Shown here in pieces: positions 1 through 8,709 of a stretch of 64,000 nucleotides of DNA. The stretch is from Granulosicoccus sp965214025. Lineage in GTDB: Bacteria; Pseudomonadota; Gammaproteobacteria; Granulosicoccales; Granulosicoccaceae. Below the pieces are notes generated by a model that was not told the origin of the DNA, did not search any database, and was given only the letters and a program-made list of their open reading frames with translations. The stretch is from assembly GCA_965214025.1 (NCBI GenBank), contig CBDCAW010000023.1:62001-126000 (forward strand), written 5' to 3'. Positions within the stretch are counted from its first letter, which is position 1; every line of letters begins with the position of its first letter. Made by a program: the position numbers and the translations under genes.

Positions 1-1
1 T

Positions 2-304
2 TCGAACTTCCTGGAACTGGCCACGGCCATCGAACGACGTGACATCAACAGCGTGATTCGACTGACGGAACCCTCGGGTGCCCGCATTCAGCAGTTTCTG
101 CAGCTATTCGAGAACAGCAGTACGGTATTTACACGCATCGCCAGCATGGCTACGCGTAAGGCGGAAGGTGTCATAGTTGGTAACCTCATCATCGACCGGC
201 TGGAACGGCCCGACGGTACAATCACCAGTGCGCCGCGCGATCTCGCATCGATCAGGCTCACCAGTGCCAGAACTTCGAACGGCTGGTCGGCCATCAACTG
301 GTGA
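2..304 (+). CDS. C-terminal fragment of an unrecognised protein (cut by window edge)
   Basis: The reading frame is open from base 2 to a TGA stop at 302-304 and gives about 100 residues, so this is probably the end of a longer gene that starts before the window. A GTG at base 53 could start an 83-residue protein, but I see no ribosome-binding site before it. The fragment has a mixed, protein-like composition with no membrane segment and no motif I recognise. It lies 186 bp upstream of a secreted-protein gene on the same strand and may belong to the same envelope cluster. The function is unknown. Confidence 0.5.
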   Translation, partial: SNFLELATAIERRDINSVIRLTEPSGARIQQFLQLFENSSTVFTRIASMATRKAEGVIVGNLIIDRLERPDGTITSAPRDLASIRLTSARTSNGWSAINW

Positions 305-322
305 TCTGCCGGTGGTCATTTA

Positions 323-381
323 CCAGTGGTGAATGGCCAATAGTTTACTGCTACCGGTGACCCGCCAGTGGTGAACTGCCA
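323..381 (+). repeat. Short imperfect direct repeat in spacer
   Basis: Two 17-bp copies, at 323-339 and 365-381, share the core CCAGTGGTGAA followed by GCCA. They lie in the 186-bp spacer before the secreted protein at 490. They could be a paired regulator site or chance duplication, and I see no promoter elements that would decide. Confidence 0.3.
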
Positions 382-489
382 GTTGAACCCCGAAGTAGTG
401 CAGTGAGCATCGGGTTCTGAAGAATTACGTCATCAATTGAACAGTTCAGCCTGGCCATCCGCCGACTGAACCCAGGGAGATACGAGTAC

Positions 490-1152
490 ATGTCCTCATC
501 GATCGCGTCGCGGCTGGTCGCCTGCACGGTGGCAACCTGCCAACTGGTCTTCTCGGTCATGGCGGCGGTTCCTGCCACCAGCCTGGCGCAGGATATCGAT
601 ATCGATCCACCGGTCATCGAACTGCAGGCGGTCGACGAGGGCGTTCGCGGAGAAACGCAGGTGTTTTCCTCCACCGTCACCGACAACGAAGAGGTCACGA
701 GCGTCACCCTGCATTTTCGAACCGATCCCGATGGCGTCTACGAGGCACGCGAGATGAAGTCGATCGGTGGTAGTGACATCTACACGATCTCCATCGAGAC
801 TGAAGACAAGTCGGCCGAGCTTATCCAGTACTACCTCGAGGCGCGTGATCGAGGCGGCAACCGAACCATCCAGGGCTTCGCGTTCGACCCGCTGGAACGG
901 CGCCTGGTCACCCCTGAAGACCGGGCTACCGATCCTGCTCCGGCTCCCGCCACACAGAACGGGCCGGTGGCCGAGCCGGCTGCACAGGAGATGTCGACTG
1001 GCCGCAAGGTGCTCTATGGCGTGCTCGGGGTTCTCGTGGTCGGTGCGATCGCGGCCGGTGCCAGCAGCGGAGGTGGTGATGACAACGGTGGCTCGGGGCC
1101 CACCGGTCCCGATATTCCGCTGACCATTACGGTAGAGCCGCCGCAGCCTTGA
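490..1152 (+). CDS. Secreted protein with Ig-like domain and C-terminal hydrophobic segment, unknown function
   Basis: This encodes a 220-residue exported protein. The first 34 residues look like a signal peptide, with likely cleavage after SLA. Residues about 37-130 look like an immunoglobulin/fibronectin-like beta-sandwich: they are rich in alternating beta residues and contain a YYLEARDRGGN stretch of the kind found in bacterial Ig-like domains. A Pro/Ala linker follows, then a hydrophobic Gly/Ala segment (about 173-192) and a Gly/Asp-rich tail. The ATG is preceded by GGGAG at a good distance. The stop overlaps the TTG start of the next gene, so the two are probably translationally coupled. 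The role is not known; a structural or adhesive envelope function is only inferred. Confidence 0.75.
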   Translation: MSSSIASRLVACTVATCQLVFSVMAAVPATSLAQDIDIDPPVIELQAVDEGVRGETQVFSSTVTDNEEVTSVTLHFRTDPDGVYEAREMKSIGGSDIYTISIETEDKSAELIQYYLEARDRGGNRTIQGFAFDPLERRLVTPEDRATDPAPAPATQNGPVAEPAAQEMSTGRKVLYGVLGVLVVGAIAAGASSGGGDDNGGSGPTGPDIPLTITVEPPQP

Positions 1153-3647
1153 GCATTCATACGATGATGGTTCCCACACCTGACGACTCGCCAGTAGTGC
1201 GGCTGCAAACGCCGTTGCTGCGCTGGCTGCTCGTGCTACTGGTCTTGCCCGCTCTGTGGTCCTGTAACCAGGAACACGGCGCAAGCGTGGTCGTGGATGA
1301 GAACGGCAGCGGCAGGGTCGAGGTAAGGAAGCCCGCCTTTCTGAGTCAGCTCAGGGCGATCGATCCTTCGCAGTTGTCTTTGACGATCAGCGTCAACGAC
1401 ACCTGTATCCTTGAAAGCAGTTGCGATCCGGTGTCACTTGCCGACAACAATTCGTTTGTCGGCGAGGCTACGATACCCTCCGGTGGTGAGTCCGACATAG
1501 TGGTCACGTGGTTCGGGCCGGGCGGCCTGGTATTGGCGGTCTTCGACAAGACCTTCAACGTACGGGCAGGGGCTGTGTCGTTCGGGCCGAGGATCAGCGA
1601 CGGCGATTACGACAAGTCCTTCGATGATGATCGCGACGGACGCTTCAATATCGTCGAACTGGACGAGGGTACAGACCCATTGGTCGCCGATTCCGTGAGA
1701 GTCGACGTACCATTGTCCGTTCGGCTGGAATTACCGCAGGGCCTGGCGAATGCCGATGCAGCGGTACGTACAGCCGTGTTTGCCGAGGTCACCGTCAACC
1801 GTGATCCGGTGATACTGAATCGCGCCGGCGATGTCTGGACAGGTGAAACCCTGGTGCCGCAAAACAGCGAGAGCACGGCAAGTGCGACGATCTATCCATC
1901 CAGCAACCGTCCATACCGGCTCGCGGTTCTGCAACTCAACCAGCGGGTCGGGGCCACCGAGGGCAGTGTGGTCTTTCGGGCTTCTGCCTACGATACCGAA
2001 AACTTCGATGCCGACTCGGATGGCCTGAGCAATATAGCCGAAATCGCGCAGGGCAGCGATCCGCTGGATGATCAGAGTCCCGCTTCAGACCCGTGCATAG
2101 CAGATCCCGACGCCACCGGGTGCCCAGGCGCCGGCGACACTGAAGGCGGCACGACGGGTCAGACCACGACCGGCGGTACCGAAGGCGGCACGACAGGTCA
2201 GACTACGACGGGCGGCACCGAGGGCGGCACGACAGGTCAGACCACGACGGGCGGCACCGAGGGCGGCACGGCGGGTCAGACCACGACGGGCGGTACCGAG
2301 GGCGGCACGGCGGGTCAGACCACGACGGGCGGCACCGAGGGCGGCACGGCGGGTCAGACCACGACGGGCGGCACCGAAGGCGGCACGGCCGGCGGAACCA
2401 CCGCTGGCGGCACCGAGGGTGGCACGACCGGTGGAAACACGACCGGCGGTACCGAGGGTGGCACGGCCGGCGGAACCACGGCCGGCGGTACCGAGGGTGG
2501 CACGACCGGTGGAACCACGACCGGCGGTACCGAGGGTGGCACGACCGGCGGAACCACGACCGGCGGCACCGAAGGCAGCACGACCGGTGGAACCACGACC
2601 GGCGGTACCGAGGGCGGCACCACCGATGGGACCACGACCGGCGGTACGGAAGGCGGCACGACCGGTGGAACCACGGCCGGCGGTACCGACGGCGGCACGA
2701 CCGGTGGAACCACGACCGGCGGTACGGAAGGCAGCACGGCCGGCGGAACCACGGCCGGCGGTACCGAAGGTGGTACGACCGACGGAACCACGACCGGTGG
2801 AACCGAGGGTGGCACGGCCGGTGAAACCACCACGGGTGGTACCGATGGCAGCACTGGTACGACTGACGGCGCCACGACAGGCGCCAACGATGATCCGGAT
2901 GGTGGCACGACGGGCGAAGGCACGACCGACACTACGACCGGCACCACATCCGGTGAAACGACCGGAACGACCGGAACGACCGATACAACCGGTGATACAG
3001 TCGGCGCTACCACGGATGCCGGGACGGCCACCGGTACTACCGGTGATACGGTCGGCGCTACCACGGATGCCGGGACGGCCACCGGTACTACCGGTGATAC
3101 GGTCGGCGCTACCACGGATGCCGGGACGGCCACCAGTACTACCGATGCAACGACGTCAGGCAGTGACAGCACCACCGGTTCCACGTCAACTGGCTTGACC
3201 ACAGCCGATTCGGGTGCCACCGGTTCGACCACGGCCGGCACAGCGACGACGGGCTCCACTACCGCCGGCTCTACCACTGCGGATTCGGGCACGACTGATT
3301 CGGCGACCACGGGCGAGACCACCACGGATTCCGGTACAGCGGGGTTACCCGTTACCGGTTCCACGACAACCGATACCGCCACGGCGGGTTCCACTACTAC
3401 GGAACTCCCCACTACAGGCGGATCGGTTGCGGGCACGACTTCGGGCACCGGCACCGCCACCGGCGATACAGGCGAGACGAGCGGGCTCGCGACAGCGGGT
3501 CTTGACGACGGAGCAGGTGACGGCTCGCTGCCTACCTCCAGTGGCGGTATGGCGCCCGAGCTGGAAGACACCGACGGCGACACCGACTCCGGCTCGGAAC
3601 CCGACGGCCTTGGCATGTTCACGTTCAAGACCATGGTCGTGGCCTGA
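1149..3647 (+). CDS. Predicted lipoprotein with calcium-binding TSP3-like motifs and long Thr/Gly tandem repeats
   Basis: This encodes 832 residues from a TTG start that overlaps the previous stop; ATG codons at 1164 and 1167 are alternatives. A hydrophobic segment ends in LPALWSC, a plausible lipobox. Two Asp-rich loops, around DYDKSFDDDRDGRFN and DADSDGLSN, resemble thrombospondin type 3 calcium-binding repeats. Residues 331-564 are eighteen 13-residue units of the type TEGGTTGGTTTGG. Residues 615-665 are three 17-residue units, and the rest of the tail is also Thr/Ser/Gly-rich and likely extended. The protein is probably surface-exposed, possibly adhesive or glycosylated on Thr; that is inference. 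The opposite strand is also long and open here, which is a by-product of the repeat composition. Confidence 0.75.
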   Translation: MSIHTMMVPTPDDSPVVRLQTPLLRWLLVLLVLPALWSCNQEHGASVVVDENGSGRVEVRKPAFLSQLRAIDPSQLSLTISVNDTCILESSCDPVSLADNNSFVGEATIPSGGESDIVVTWFGPGGLVLAVFDKTFNVRAGAVSFGPRISDGDYDKSFDDDRDGRFNIVELDEGTDPLVADSVRVDVPLSVRLELPQGLANADAAVRTAVFAEVTVNRDPVILNRAGDVWTGETLVPQNSESTASATIYPSSNRPYRLAVLQLNQRVGATEGSVVFRASAYDTENFDADSDGLSNIAEIAQGSDPLDDQSPASDPCIADPDATGCPGAGDTEGGTTGQTTTGGTEGGTTGQTTTGGTEGGTTGQTTTGGTEGGTAGQTTTGGTEGGTAGQTTTGGTEGGTAGQTTTGGTEGGTAGGTTAGGTEGGTTGGNTTGGTEGGTAGGTTAGGTEGGTTGGTTTGGTEGGTTGGTTTGGTEGSTTGGTTTGGTEGGTTDGTTTGGTEGGTTGGTTAGGTDGGTTGGTTTGGTEGSTAGGTTAGGTEGGTTDGTTTGGTEGGTAGETTTGGTDGSTGTTDGATTGANDDPDGGTTGEGTTDTTTGTTSGETTGTTGTTDTTGDTVGATTDAGTATGTTGDTVGATTDAGTATGTTGDTVGATTDAGTATSTTDATTSGSDSTTGSTSTGLTTADSGATGSTTAGTATTGSTTAGSTTADSGTTDSATTGETTTDSGTAGLPVTGSTTTDTATAGSTTTELPTTGGSVAGTTSGTGTATGDTGETSGLATAGLDDGAGDGSLPTSSGGMAPELEDTDGDTDSGSEPDGLGMFTFKTMVVA
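2139..2840 (+). repeat. Minisatellite, 18 x 39 bp, coding
   Basis: Eighteen consecutive 39-bp units each encode 13 residues of the form TEGGT(T/A)GxTT(T/A)GG. The first six units have Gln at the eighth position, later ones mostly Gly, and all units stay in frame. The gradient of variants along the array points to growth by unequal exchange or slippage, so copy number probably varies between strains. Confidence 0.95.
2991..3143 (+). repeat. Tandem repeat, 3 x 51 bp, coding
   Basis: Three consecutive 51-bp units encode the 17-residue unit GDTVGATTDAGTATGTT, with nearly identical nucleotides and one Gly-to-Ser change in the last copy. This is a second, independent repeat family in the same lipoprotein gene. 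Confidence 0.95.
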
Positions 3648-3666
3648 GCGTCGAGAATTCCACAAG

Positions 3667-3722
3667 GATTGCCGATCGGGTCTCGGCAATCGAAGCGCCC
3701 ATGAGCGATCCTCCCGCTCATG
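3667..3722 (+). promoter_or_regulatory. Two adjacent perfect hairpins, the second covering a start codon
   Basis: The first hairpin has 9-bp arms GATTGCCGA (3667-3675) and TCGGCAATC (3683-3691) with a 7-nt loop. The second has 8-bp arms CATGAGCG (3700-3707) and CGCTCATG (3715-3722), also with a 7-nt loop. The ATG assigned to the next gene, at 3720-3722, is paired inside the second stem. No U-tract follows, so a simple terminator is unlikely. The pair could weaken or regulate initiation, or mark an mRNA end. Confidence 0.6.
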
Positions 3723-4388
3723 CTTATTACTCGATTGCTGTTCGCACTGTCGGCGAGCTTTGTCATCGCTCCCTGGTTCTACATTCTCTCCGGCGACACT
3801 GTTGTCGTTCGCGGCTTGCATGGCCCTGCGCCTGACGCACCGGTCGATGCAGGTTTGCACGAGGTGTCTTCCGCACCTCCGAACATCAGGGCGGTGGGCA
3901 ATCTGAACATCGATTCCCTGAGCCATTACTCTGACACTTTGTACGCATTCGATGTCGCTGTTCCAACAGGCTGGCAGCGCATCGTGACCATCGATGAAGA
4001 CACTGTCGATGACGCAGCATCGGACTGGAGCTACGCGGTCGGCTTCGAATCCAAGATGAGCCACACATCGGACCGGTACGCCGACTACGTGATGATCGAA
4101 GTCATGCCCGGTGCGCAGAGCGGCGGGTTCGTATCGAGTGGCCGGGAAACGGAAGCCATCGTGGTAGACGGCAGGCCAGCGGTCCGGGATCGAATCTGGC
4201 TTGACTCGATCGATCTGCACGGAGACGAACTGACACTGGTCGTCTATCAGGCAATGGTTTCAGGGCTTGGCTTCAACGTGGGTTTATACGCAATCGGTGA
4301 ACAGCGTGAATCTGAGGGGCTCGGTATGGCATTCGACGCACTCCTGCACACTTTCACGTTGCATGAGGAGCCCTACACCGTTTTCTAG
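3720..4388 (+). CDS. Membrane-anchored exported protein, unknown function
   Basis: This encodes a 222-residue protein with an N-terminal hydrophobic stretch (residues about 3-24) that could be a signal anchor or uncleaved signal peptide. The remainder is a soluble domain of alternating beta character, including YAFDVAVPTGWQ, a pattern reminiscent of small PsbP/DUF1795-like domains; I do not assign it to that family. No catalytic motif is visible. It follows the repeat lipoprotein on the same strand by 72 bp, and its assigned start lies in a perfect hairpin with no clear ribosome-binding site, so the true start may be a downstream TTG or GTG. The function is unknown. Confidence 0.65.
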   Translation: MLITRLLFALSASFVIAPWFYILSGDTVVVRGLHGPAPDAPVDAGLHEVSSAPPNIRAVGNLNIDSLSHYSDTLYAFDVAVPTGWQRIVTIDEDTVDDAASDWSYAVGFESKMSHTSDRYADYVMIEVMPGAQSGGFVSSGRETEAIVVDGRPAVRDRIWLDSIDLHGDELTLVVYQAMVSGLGFNVGLYAIGEQRESEGLGMAFDALLHTFTLHEEPYTVF

Positions 4389-4461
4389 CGAACCTTCGAT
4401 ATCACTTGAAACCGCACGCTTTCCGCGGCAGTGGTCGGTGATCGGCGAGTCGCGCTAGAAA
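4382..4461. other. Distant 9-bp inverted repeat between convergent genes
   Basis: TTTCTAGCG at 4382-4390, spanning a stop codon, is matched by its reverse complement CGCTAGAAA at 4453-4461, separated by 62 nt. It sits in the short gap between convergent genes and might help end transcription from both sides. The long loop makes this uncertain. Confidence 0.3.
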
Positions 4462-4479
4462 TCCCAAGGTGTCAGCTGC

Positions 4480-5700
4480 TCAAGCGAGCCGCTCGACAAA
4501 CCAGTAAAGGCCGACGACCGAGATGATCAGTGAGCCCGGTATCGTCACCACCCGGCGGTACCAGGGGCGCTCCCGAAGTGGCCAACCGACCAGCACGAAG
4601 CACAATACGATCACACTCAGCTGACCGATCTCGACACCGATGTTGAAGGCGATCAATGCGCCGAGGAAGTGCCCGCTGTGCAGGCCCACATCCGCAAGTA
4701 CACTTGCGAAGCCGAGCCCGTGAAGCAGGCCGAAGGAGAATACTACAAGGTTGCGCCAGCGATAGACCGCGGACACGAACAGGTTCTCGATACCAATCGC
4801 GGCGATCGACAGCGCGATCAGGGGTTCGACGAGTGCGGCTGGAATGCTGACGTAGCCAAGAGTTGCCAGTGCGAGGGTGAAGGTATGCGCGACGGTAAAA
4901 CAACTTACCTGCCAGACGATCGGCCGCCAGCGTGGCGCGAGCAGAAACAGCCCGATCACGAACAGTATGTGGTCGACCCCCCTGGGTATGATGTGCACGA
5001 AGCCGATCTGGATGTAATCCACTGCGTTCTGCCAGGCGCCGAGTGTGGGTTGCTCGCCTGATACTGCAATGGCGGCACTCTGCTTTCCCGGTGCCAGATA
5101 GGCGCTGTAGGCATTCGGTGAGTTCGCGCTGCCGTGGCGCAGGATCACCGGGCCATTGCTGGCTGTCCATTGCCAGCTCACGGTGTCCACCCCGGTCCGC
5201 AGCAGGCCGGTCACGGTGATGCGAGAGTCGCGCGGCAGGCGCACGTCTCCCACCGGTGGAATCGTGACATCGCTCAGCGCCAGGGCCACCCGGCCGCCCT
5301 GATCGTCGATCAGTTCCATCGTGTCGACGAACCGGCCGGCGTTCTTTATCAGCCGGGAGCGCAGCGCTTCGGGGGCGAGTTCGCGCAAGCGGTCGTAGCG
5401 TTGCGCGTTGGGTGACTGGTCCGTGTCATCGTGTTCCGGGCTTATGTCGGCAAGCAAGGCTTCGACATTCGCTCGAAGCACCAGGCGTACCTCGCCTGCA
5501 TCGATGCTCATGTCGATCACGGTGGGCCTGATCTCGTGCGCGTGAGCGCCGAGTGATGCGAACAGGGTCAGTAGTGGCAGCAGCCACAGGAAGGCCGCGG
5601 ATCGTGAAGGTTCGACGGAGCGCGAGCGCGACCGCTCAAGCACCCCGCCCGTAGAGTTCGTTCGCCCGGGGGTTTGAAGCATCCTTTCGGAATCGTGCAC
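4480..5700 (-). CDS. HupE/UreJ_2 family membrane protein
   Basis: This encodes about 406 residues. A hydrophobic signal segment ending in AHAHE leads into a periplasmic beta-rich domain of roughly 180 residues. A C-terminal membrane domain of about six or seven helices follows, with the family hallmark GVDHILFVIGLF and a second helix reading LLHGLGFAS. The family is linked by name to hydrogenase/urease nickel handling, but many members occur without those enzymes, and none is seen here, so a metal-transport role is only a family-level guess. I placed the start at a GTG with GGAG nine bases upstream. A TTG at 5724 and an ATG at 5682 are alternatives; the ATG's purine tract sits too close. The gene converges on the previous one. 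Confidence 0.8.
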   Translation of the reverse strand: MHDSERMLQTPGRTNSTGGVLERSRSRSVEPSRSAAFLWLLPLLTLFASLGAHAHEIRPTVIDMSIDAGEVRLVLRANVEALLADISPEHDDTDQSPNAQRYDRLRELAPEALRSRLIKNAGRFVDTMELIDDQGGRVALALSDVTIPPVGDVRLPRDSRITVTGLLRTGVDTVSWQWTASNGPVILRHGSANSPNAYSAYLAPGKQSAAIAVSGEQPTLGAWQNAVDYIQIGFVHIIPRGVDHILFVIGLFLLAPRWRPIVWQVSCFTVAHTFTLALATLGYVSIPAALVEPLIALSIAAIGIENLFVSAVYRWRNLVVFSFGLLHGLGFASVLADVGLHSGHFLGALIAFNIGVEIGQLSVIVLCFVLVGWPLRERPWYRRVVTIPGSLIISVVGLYWFVERLA

Positions 5701-5977
5701 GCGCTGGAACTCCGGACGGTTCAACTACAGGATACGTTCAAGCCCAGCGTATCATGCGGTTGAACCGCTGGCGTACTGCAACAAACCCCGGCGATCAGGG
5801 CGTTACAGTACACCGGCTTCAGTCGATCGTTACGTGACGTTCCTCAGGTCAACGCCTGTTATCAATCAGCCTCGGGGCCCCTGGAGGGGCGATACCGGCG
5901 CTCGTCGGTCCCGTCAATGCGTGGAAGGGCAACCTCTCGTGCTTCTCTGTCCGGTGCTGGTCCGCACGTTGGAAGCT

Positions 5978-7855
5978 TCAATAGGGATACCCTTCCGGCC
6001 AGTCTTCACGATCGGGCAGGTGATTCGGTGTCGAGCCGAGTGAATCCGCCGCCTCCGGGATCGTGGAACCCGCATCGCCATCGAAACCCGCGCCGTCAGA
6101 GAGGATGGTGTCATCATTCTGCATGTTGCCCTGATAGACCCGAACGTAGTCGATGACGTAATCGGCCGGGAAGGGCGTCTTGTCGGATGGGTCTCCCGCC
6201 CACCAGCCGCCCATCGCAAGGTTCAGCAGTACGTACATCTGTTCGTGCGATACGTTGGAGTCGTCTACCCGTTTACGCTGCACGCCGTCGACGTAGAAGA
6301 TGATTGTCCCGGGCTTCCACAGCGCACCGAAGGTGTGGAAGTCATGCGTGAAATCCATGCCGACGGTAGGGTACAGCTTGGTGGAGCGCAGCTTGTCGTC
6401 GTAGTCGAAGTAGTGGTAGGTATGATGGGCCGCATCCTGGTCGTGACCGATGAACTCCATGATATCGATCTCGGGTCGCCGGTCGTTGTAGTAGGCGTTC
6501 AGCAACCAGAACGCGGGCCATAGGCCCCGCCCAAAGGGCATCTTCGCACGTACTTCGGCGTAACCGTAGGTAAACTTGAAAGAGTCGTAGCTCGTGATGA
6601 TGCCCGACAGGTATGGCTTGTTGTTCGCCTTGGCCTTGAGGTGGGAGGGTGTGGGCACGCCTCTGATGGTGAGATGCTGACCGTCGAAGAGGAACGGATC
6701 GTAACCGAATTGCGGCTTGTTCAAGGTGTCGACGTAGTATTGCACTTCATTGTTGATGGTCTTGTCAGGTCCCCAGAGAAAGCGAGTGCTCCACTTGCTC
6801 TCATCCAGGCTGCTACCGTTGAATTCATCCGAGAACGCCAGCTGATAATCAGGTGTCAACATCGAAGGTAGGCCGTCGTAGGGCTTACGCTTCAGCTGTG
6901 CATTGCCGACATCCACGGTCAGGCCCTTGGCGACCCGGTAGCGAGCATCGTTTGGCGGCTTGAACGCCTCTATCTCGTAGTAATAGCTGCCCTCGGGTGC
7001 CTTCGGGTGGCGGTACTCGTTGGTAAAGACCGTGGTCAGGTATTCGGCCTGACGGTAGACGTTGTACCCACGTGCTTCCGGATCCTTCGCCCAGCTGACC
7101 ACGACCGTGCCGTCCGCCAGCAGCTTTGCCCCGAAGCCAGGCGTGTTGTTCGATTTGAATGACGTCGAGCGGGCTGTCGTGGCCTCTTTCTGCCCGCTGC
7201 CTGTCTTTTCCTGCCTGGCTACCGCTTTTTCCTGCTCGATTTCCGCCTTGATGTCGCTGTCACTGCTACCGGATTTGCTCGCGGCAGATCCAGGCGCTGA
7301 GGGGTCGGTGATCTCCTTCTGACTCGAGGCTGACACTTCCTGCTCTGATCCAGACTCCCCGCCCGACGCGGACTGGGAGTCGGAACCGGAACCCGAGCCA
7401 GAGGTGGAACCCGCACCTGGTGCTGACCGTTTCGCCGATGTCCCGGCTTCGGTTCCCTGATCACTCTCCAGCCCGGAAGCGGAGGTTGATCCGTTCGAGG
7501 AATCGGTACCGGACGCGTCGGTAGTCGGCGAGCTGCCCGCAGCCTCGGGTTCGTTCGAGGTGGAAGGCGATTGACTCTCGGTGTTCGGCGTAACGGTGGT
7601 TGCGGGCTCGCGGCCGGGCTCATTCGCCGCTACCTCCGAGCCATCACCGTTCCCGCCACCGCCACACGATGCCACCAGCATGGCTGTCATCAATACAGCG
7701 GGCACGGTCAGTCGTTGGCCGTTGCGATGCTTGCCAATGGCACACGTAGCACGTTGCAAACGTGCGGGAATCAAGCTCGATCGGAATTCGGAGAACGTTT
7801 CTGCCACCGGCGTATGCGATGGCAAACCGGAGGTTTGCATAGTGAACGTCTTCAT
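5978..7855 (-). CDS. Secreted lipoprotein glycoside hydrolase, family GH16
   Basis: This encodes 625 residues. A hydrophobic stretch ends in the lipobox LVASC (Cys64), followed by a long Ser/Gly/Glu-rich linker (about 65-225). A fibronectin-III-like domain (about 235-305) precedes a GH16 catalytic domain (about 330-580) that opens with FSDEFNGSSLDESKW. The active-site signature EIDIMEF carries the nucleophile and acid/base glutamates. GH16 enzymes cleave beta-1,3/1,4-glucans, agar, carrageenan or related polymers; laminarin-type beta-glucan is the most general guess, and the exact substrate cannot be read here. A disordered acidic tail follows the domain. The long N-terminal region before the lipobox is unusual, so the real start could be internal. 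Confidence 0.88.
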   Translation of the reverse strand: MKTFTMQTSGLPSHTPVAETFSEFRSSLIPARLQRATCAIGKHRNGQRLTVPAVLMTAMLVASCGGGGNGDGSEVAANEPGREPATTVTPNTESQSPSTSNEPEAAGSSPTTDASGTDSSNGSTSASGLESDQGTEAGTSAKRSAPGAGSTSGSGSGSDSQSASGGESGSEQEVSASSQKEITDPSAPGSAASKSGSSDSDIKAEIEQEKAVARQEKTGSGQKEATTARSTSFKSNNTPGFGAKLLADGTVVVSWAKDPEARGYNVYRQAEYLTTVFTNEYRHPKAPEGSYYYEIEAFKPPNDARYRVAKGLTVDVGNAQLKRKPYDGLPSMLTPDYQLAFSDEFNGSSLDESKWSTRFLWGPDKTINNEVQYYVDTLNKPQFGYDPFLFDGQHLTIRGVPTPSHLKAKANNKPYLSGIITSYDSFKFTYGYAEVRAKMPFGRGLWPAFWLLNAYYNDRRPEIDIMEFIGHDQDAAHHTYHYFDYDDKLRSTKLYPTVGMDFTHDFHTFGALWKPGTIIFYVDGVQRKRVDDSNVSHEQMYVLLNLAMGGWWAGDPSDKTPFPADYVIDYVRVYQGNMQNDDTILSDGAGFDGDAGSTIPEAADSLGSTPNHLPDREDWPEGYPY

Positions 7856-8280
7856 GCGTTCTTTATCTCATTGTGATGGCTGATGAGTGCCGTCAGCCAT
7901 GTTGTCGTCGCAGTGAACAGTCAGGTTCTACCGGAGTGCCTCGTTTCGTGGACGCCCGGATATTGCGGCGTAGTGAGGTAGAGTTTAGTGACAGACCGGA
8001 CTATCGGTCGCTTACGAGAGATATCGGTCGCTTCAGTAGACGCTTGACCGCAGCAACTGCGCACCCGGTTTATTTTCAGGCGTCGCACGCGTGGGTTCCC
8101 ATCCTGCTCAGGGTCAAGCGGGTGCTGGCTCACAGATTCTCAGGCTGTTCGAGACCTTCGGCAATTGCGGATGAGAGCACGCCAACTCTCGACCTGCGTC
8201 AGTAGCGACCAGGGTTCTCCGACACGAGAACGACGCAAAACCTGTCGTCATCGCGCAAGAGGGCTGCTGACGTGTCGGTG
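7856..8280. other. 425-bp spacer without a convincing gene
   Basis: This is the upstream region of the GH16 gene and the downstream region of acpS. Short open frames exist, but they are Arg/Ser-rich, lack ribosome-binding sites and match nothing I recognise. A duplicated 12-mer at 8002-8033 is the only structure I noticed. The promoter of the GH16 gene presumably lies here. Confidence 0.5.
8002..8033 (+). promoter_or_regulatory. Duplicated 12-mer with 20-bp spacing
   Basis: TATCGGTCGCTT occurs at 8002-8013 and 8022-8033, with starts 20 bp apart, or about two helical turns. Such phasing suits a regulator binding one face of the DNA upstream of the GH16 gene. This is a weak inference from two copies. 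Confidence 0.3.
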
Positions 8281-8685
8281 CTACCCGCTGCAAATCTCCA
8301 GCACCACGAAGGCCGCCACCGTATCGCCTTCGTCGGAAAGGCTGACGTGTAGCGCGTCGATTCCCGCATCGGTGCAACGCCTGGCGGCCACTCCGTGAAC
8401 CCTCAGTACCGGTTTGCCGAGTGAGTCGTGGTCGAGGGCGAAATCGCGTAACAGCACACCAACACGCTCGCCAGTGCCCAGCGCCTTGACGGCAGCTTCC
8501 TTCACGGCGAATCGCTTGGCGAGAAAACGCGCTGGCAGCAGAATGCCTTTGTTGTCACTCAGGGCTGCCAGTTCAGCCAGCTCGTCTTCATGCAGGAACC
8601 GTCGCGCGAAACGGATACCGAAACGCTGCCAGGTTCTTTCCACGCGGCTGACGGTGGTCATGTCTACTCCGATACCGAAGATCAT
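8281..8685 (-). CDS. acpS: Holo-[acyl-carrier-protein] synthase
   Basis: This is the 134-residue enzyme that transfers 4'-phosphopantetheine from coenzyme A to the serine of acyl carrier protein, activating it for fatty-acid synthesis. The N-terminus reads GIGVDMTTVSRVER, holding the conserved Mg-binding Asp. The second signature, FAVKEAAVKALGTG, contains the catalytic Lys-Glu-Ala run, and the C-terminus has the usual HVSLSDEGD segment. Length is normal for the family (about 126 residues). It follows pdxJ by 24 bp on the same strand, the usual gammaproteobacterial pairing, so the two are almost certainly co-transcribed. Confidence 0.95.
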   Translation of the reverse strand: MIFGIGVDMTTVSRVERTWQRFGIRFARRFLHEDELAELAALSDNKGILLPARFLAKRFAVKEAAVKALGTGERVGVLLRDFALDHDSLGKPVLRVHGVAARRCTDAGIDALHVSLSDEGDTVAAFVVLEICSG

Positions 8686-8709
8686 GAGCCGGACCTCAGC
8701 TGCCGACCA

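Noticed and set aside
2354..3766. A 470-codon open frame on the minus strand opposite the repeat lipoprotein
   Set aside because: It is a Pro/Val/Ser mirror of the 39-bp repeat, which lacks stop codons in other frames. It has no signal, site or motif, and the plus-strand product has a lipobox and calcium motifs.
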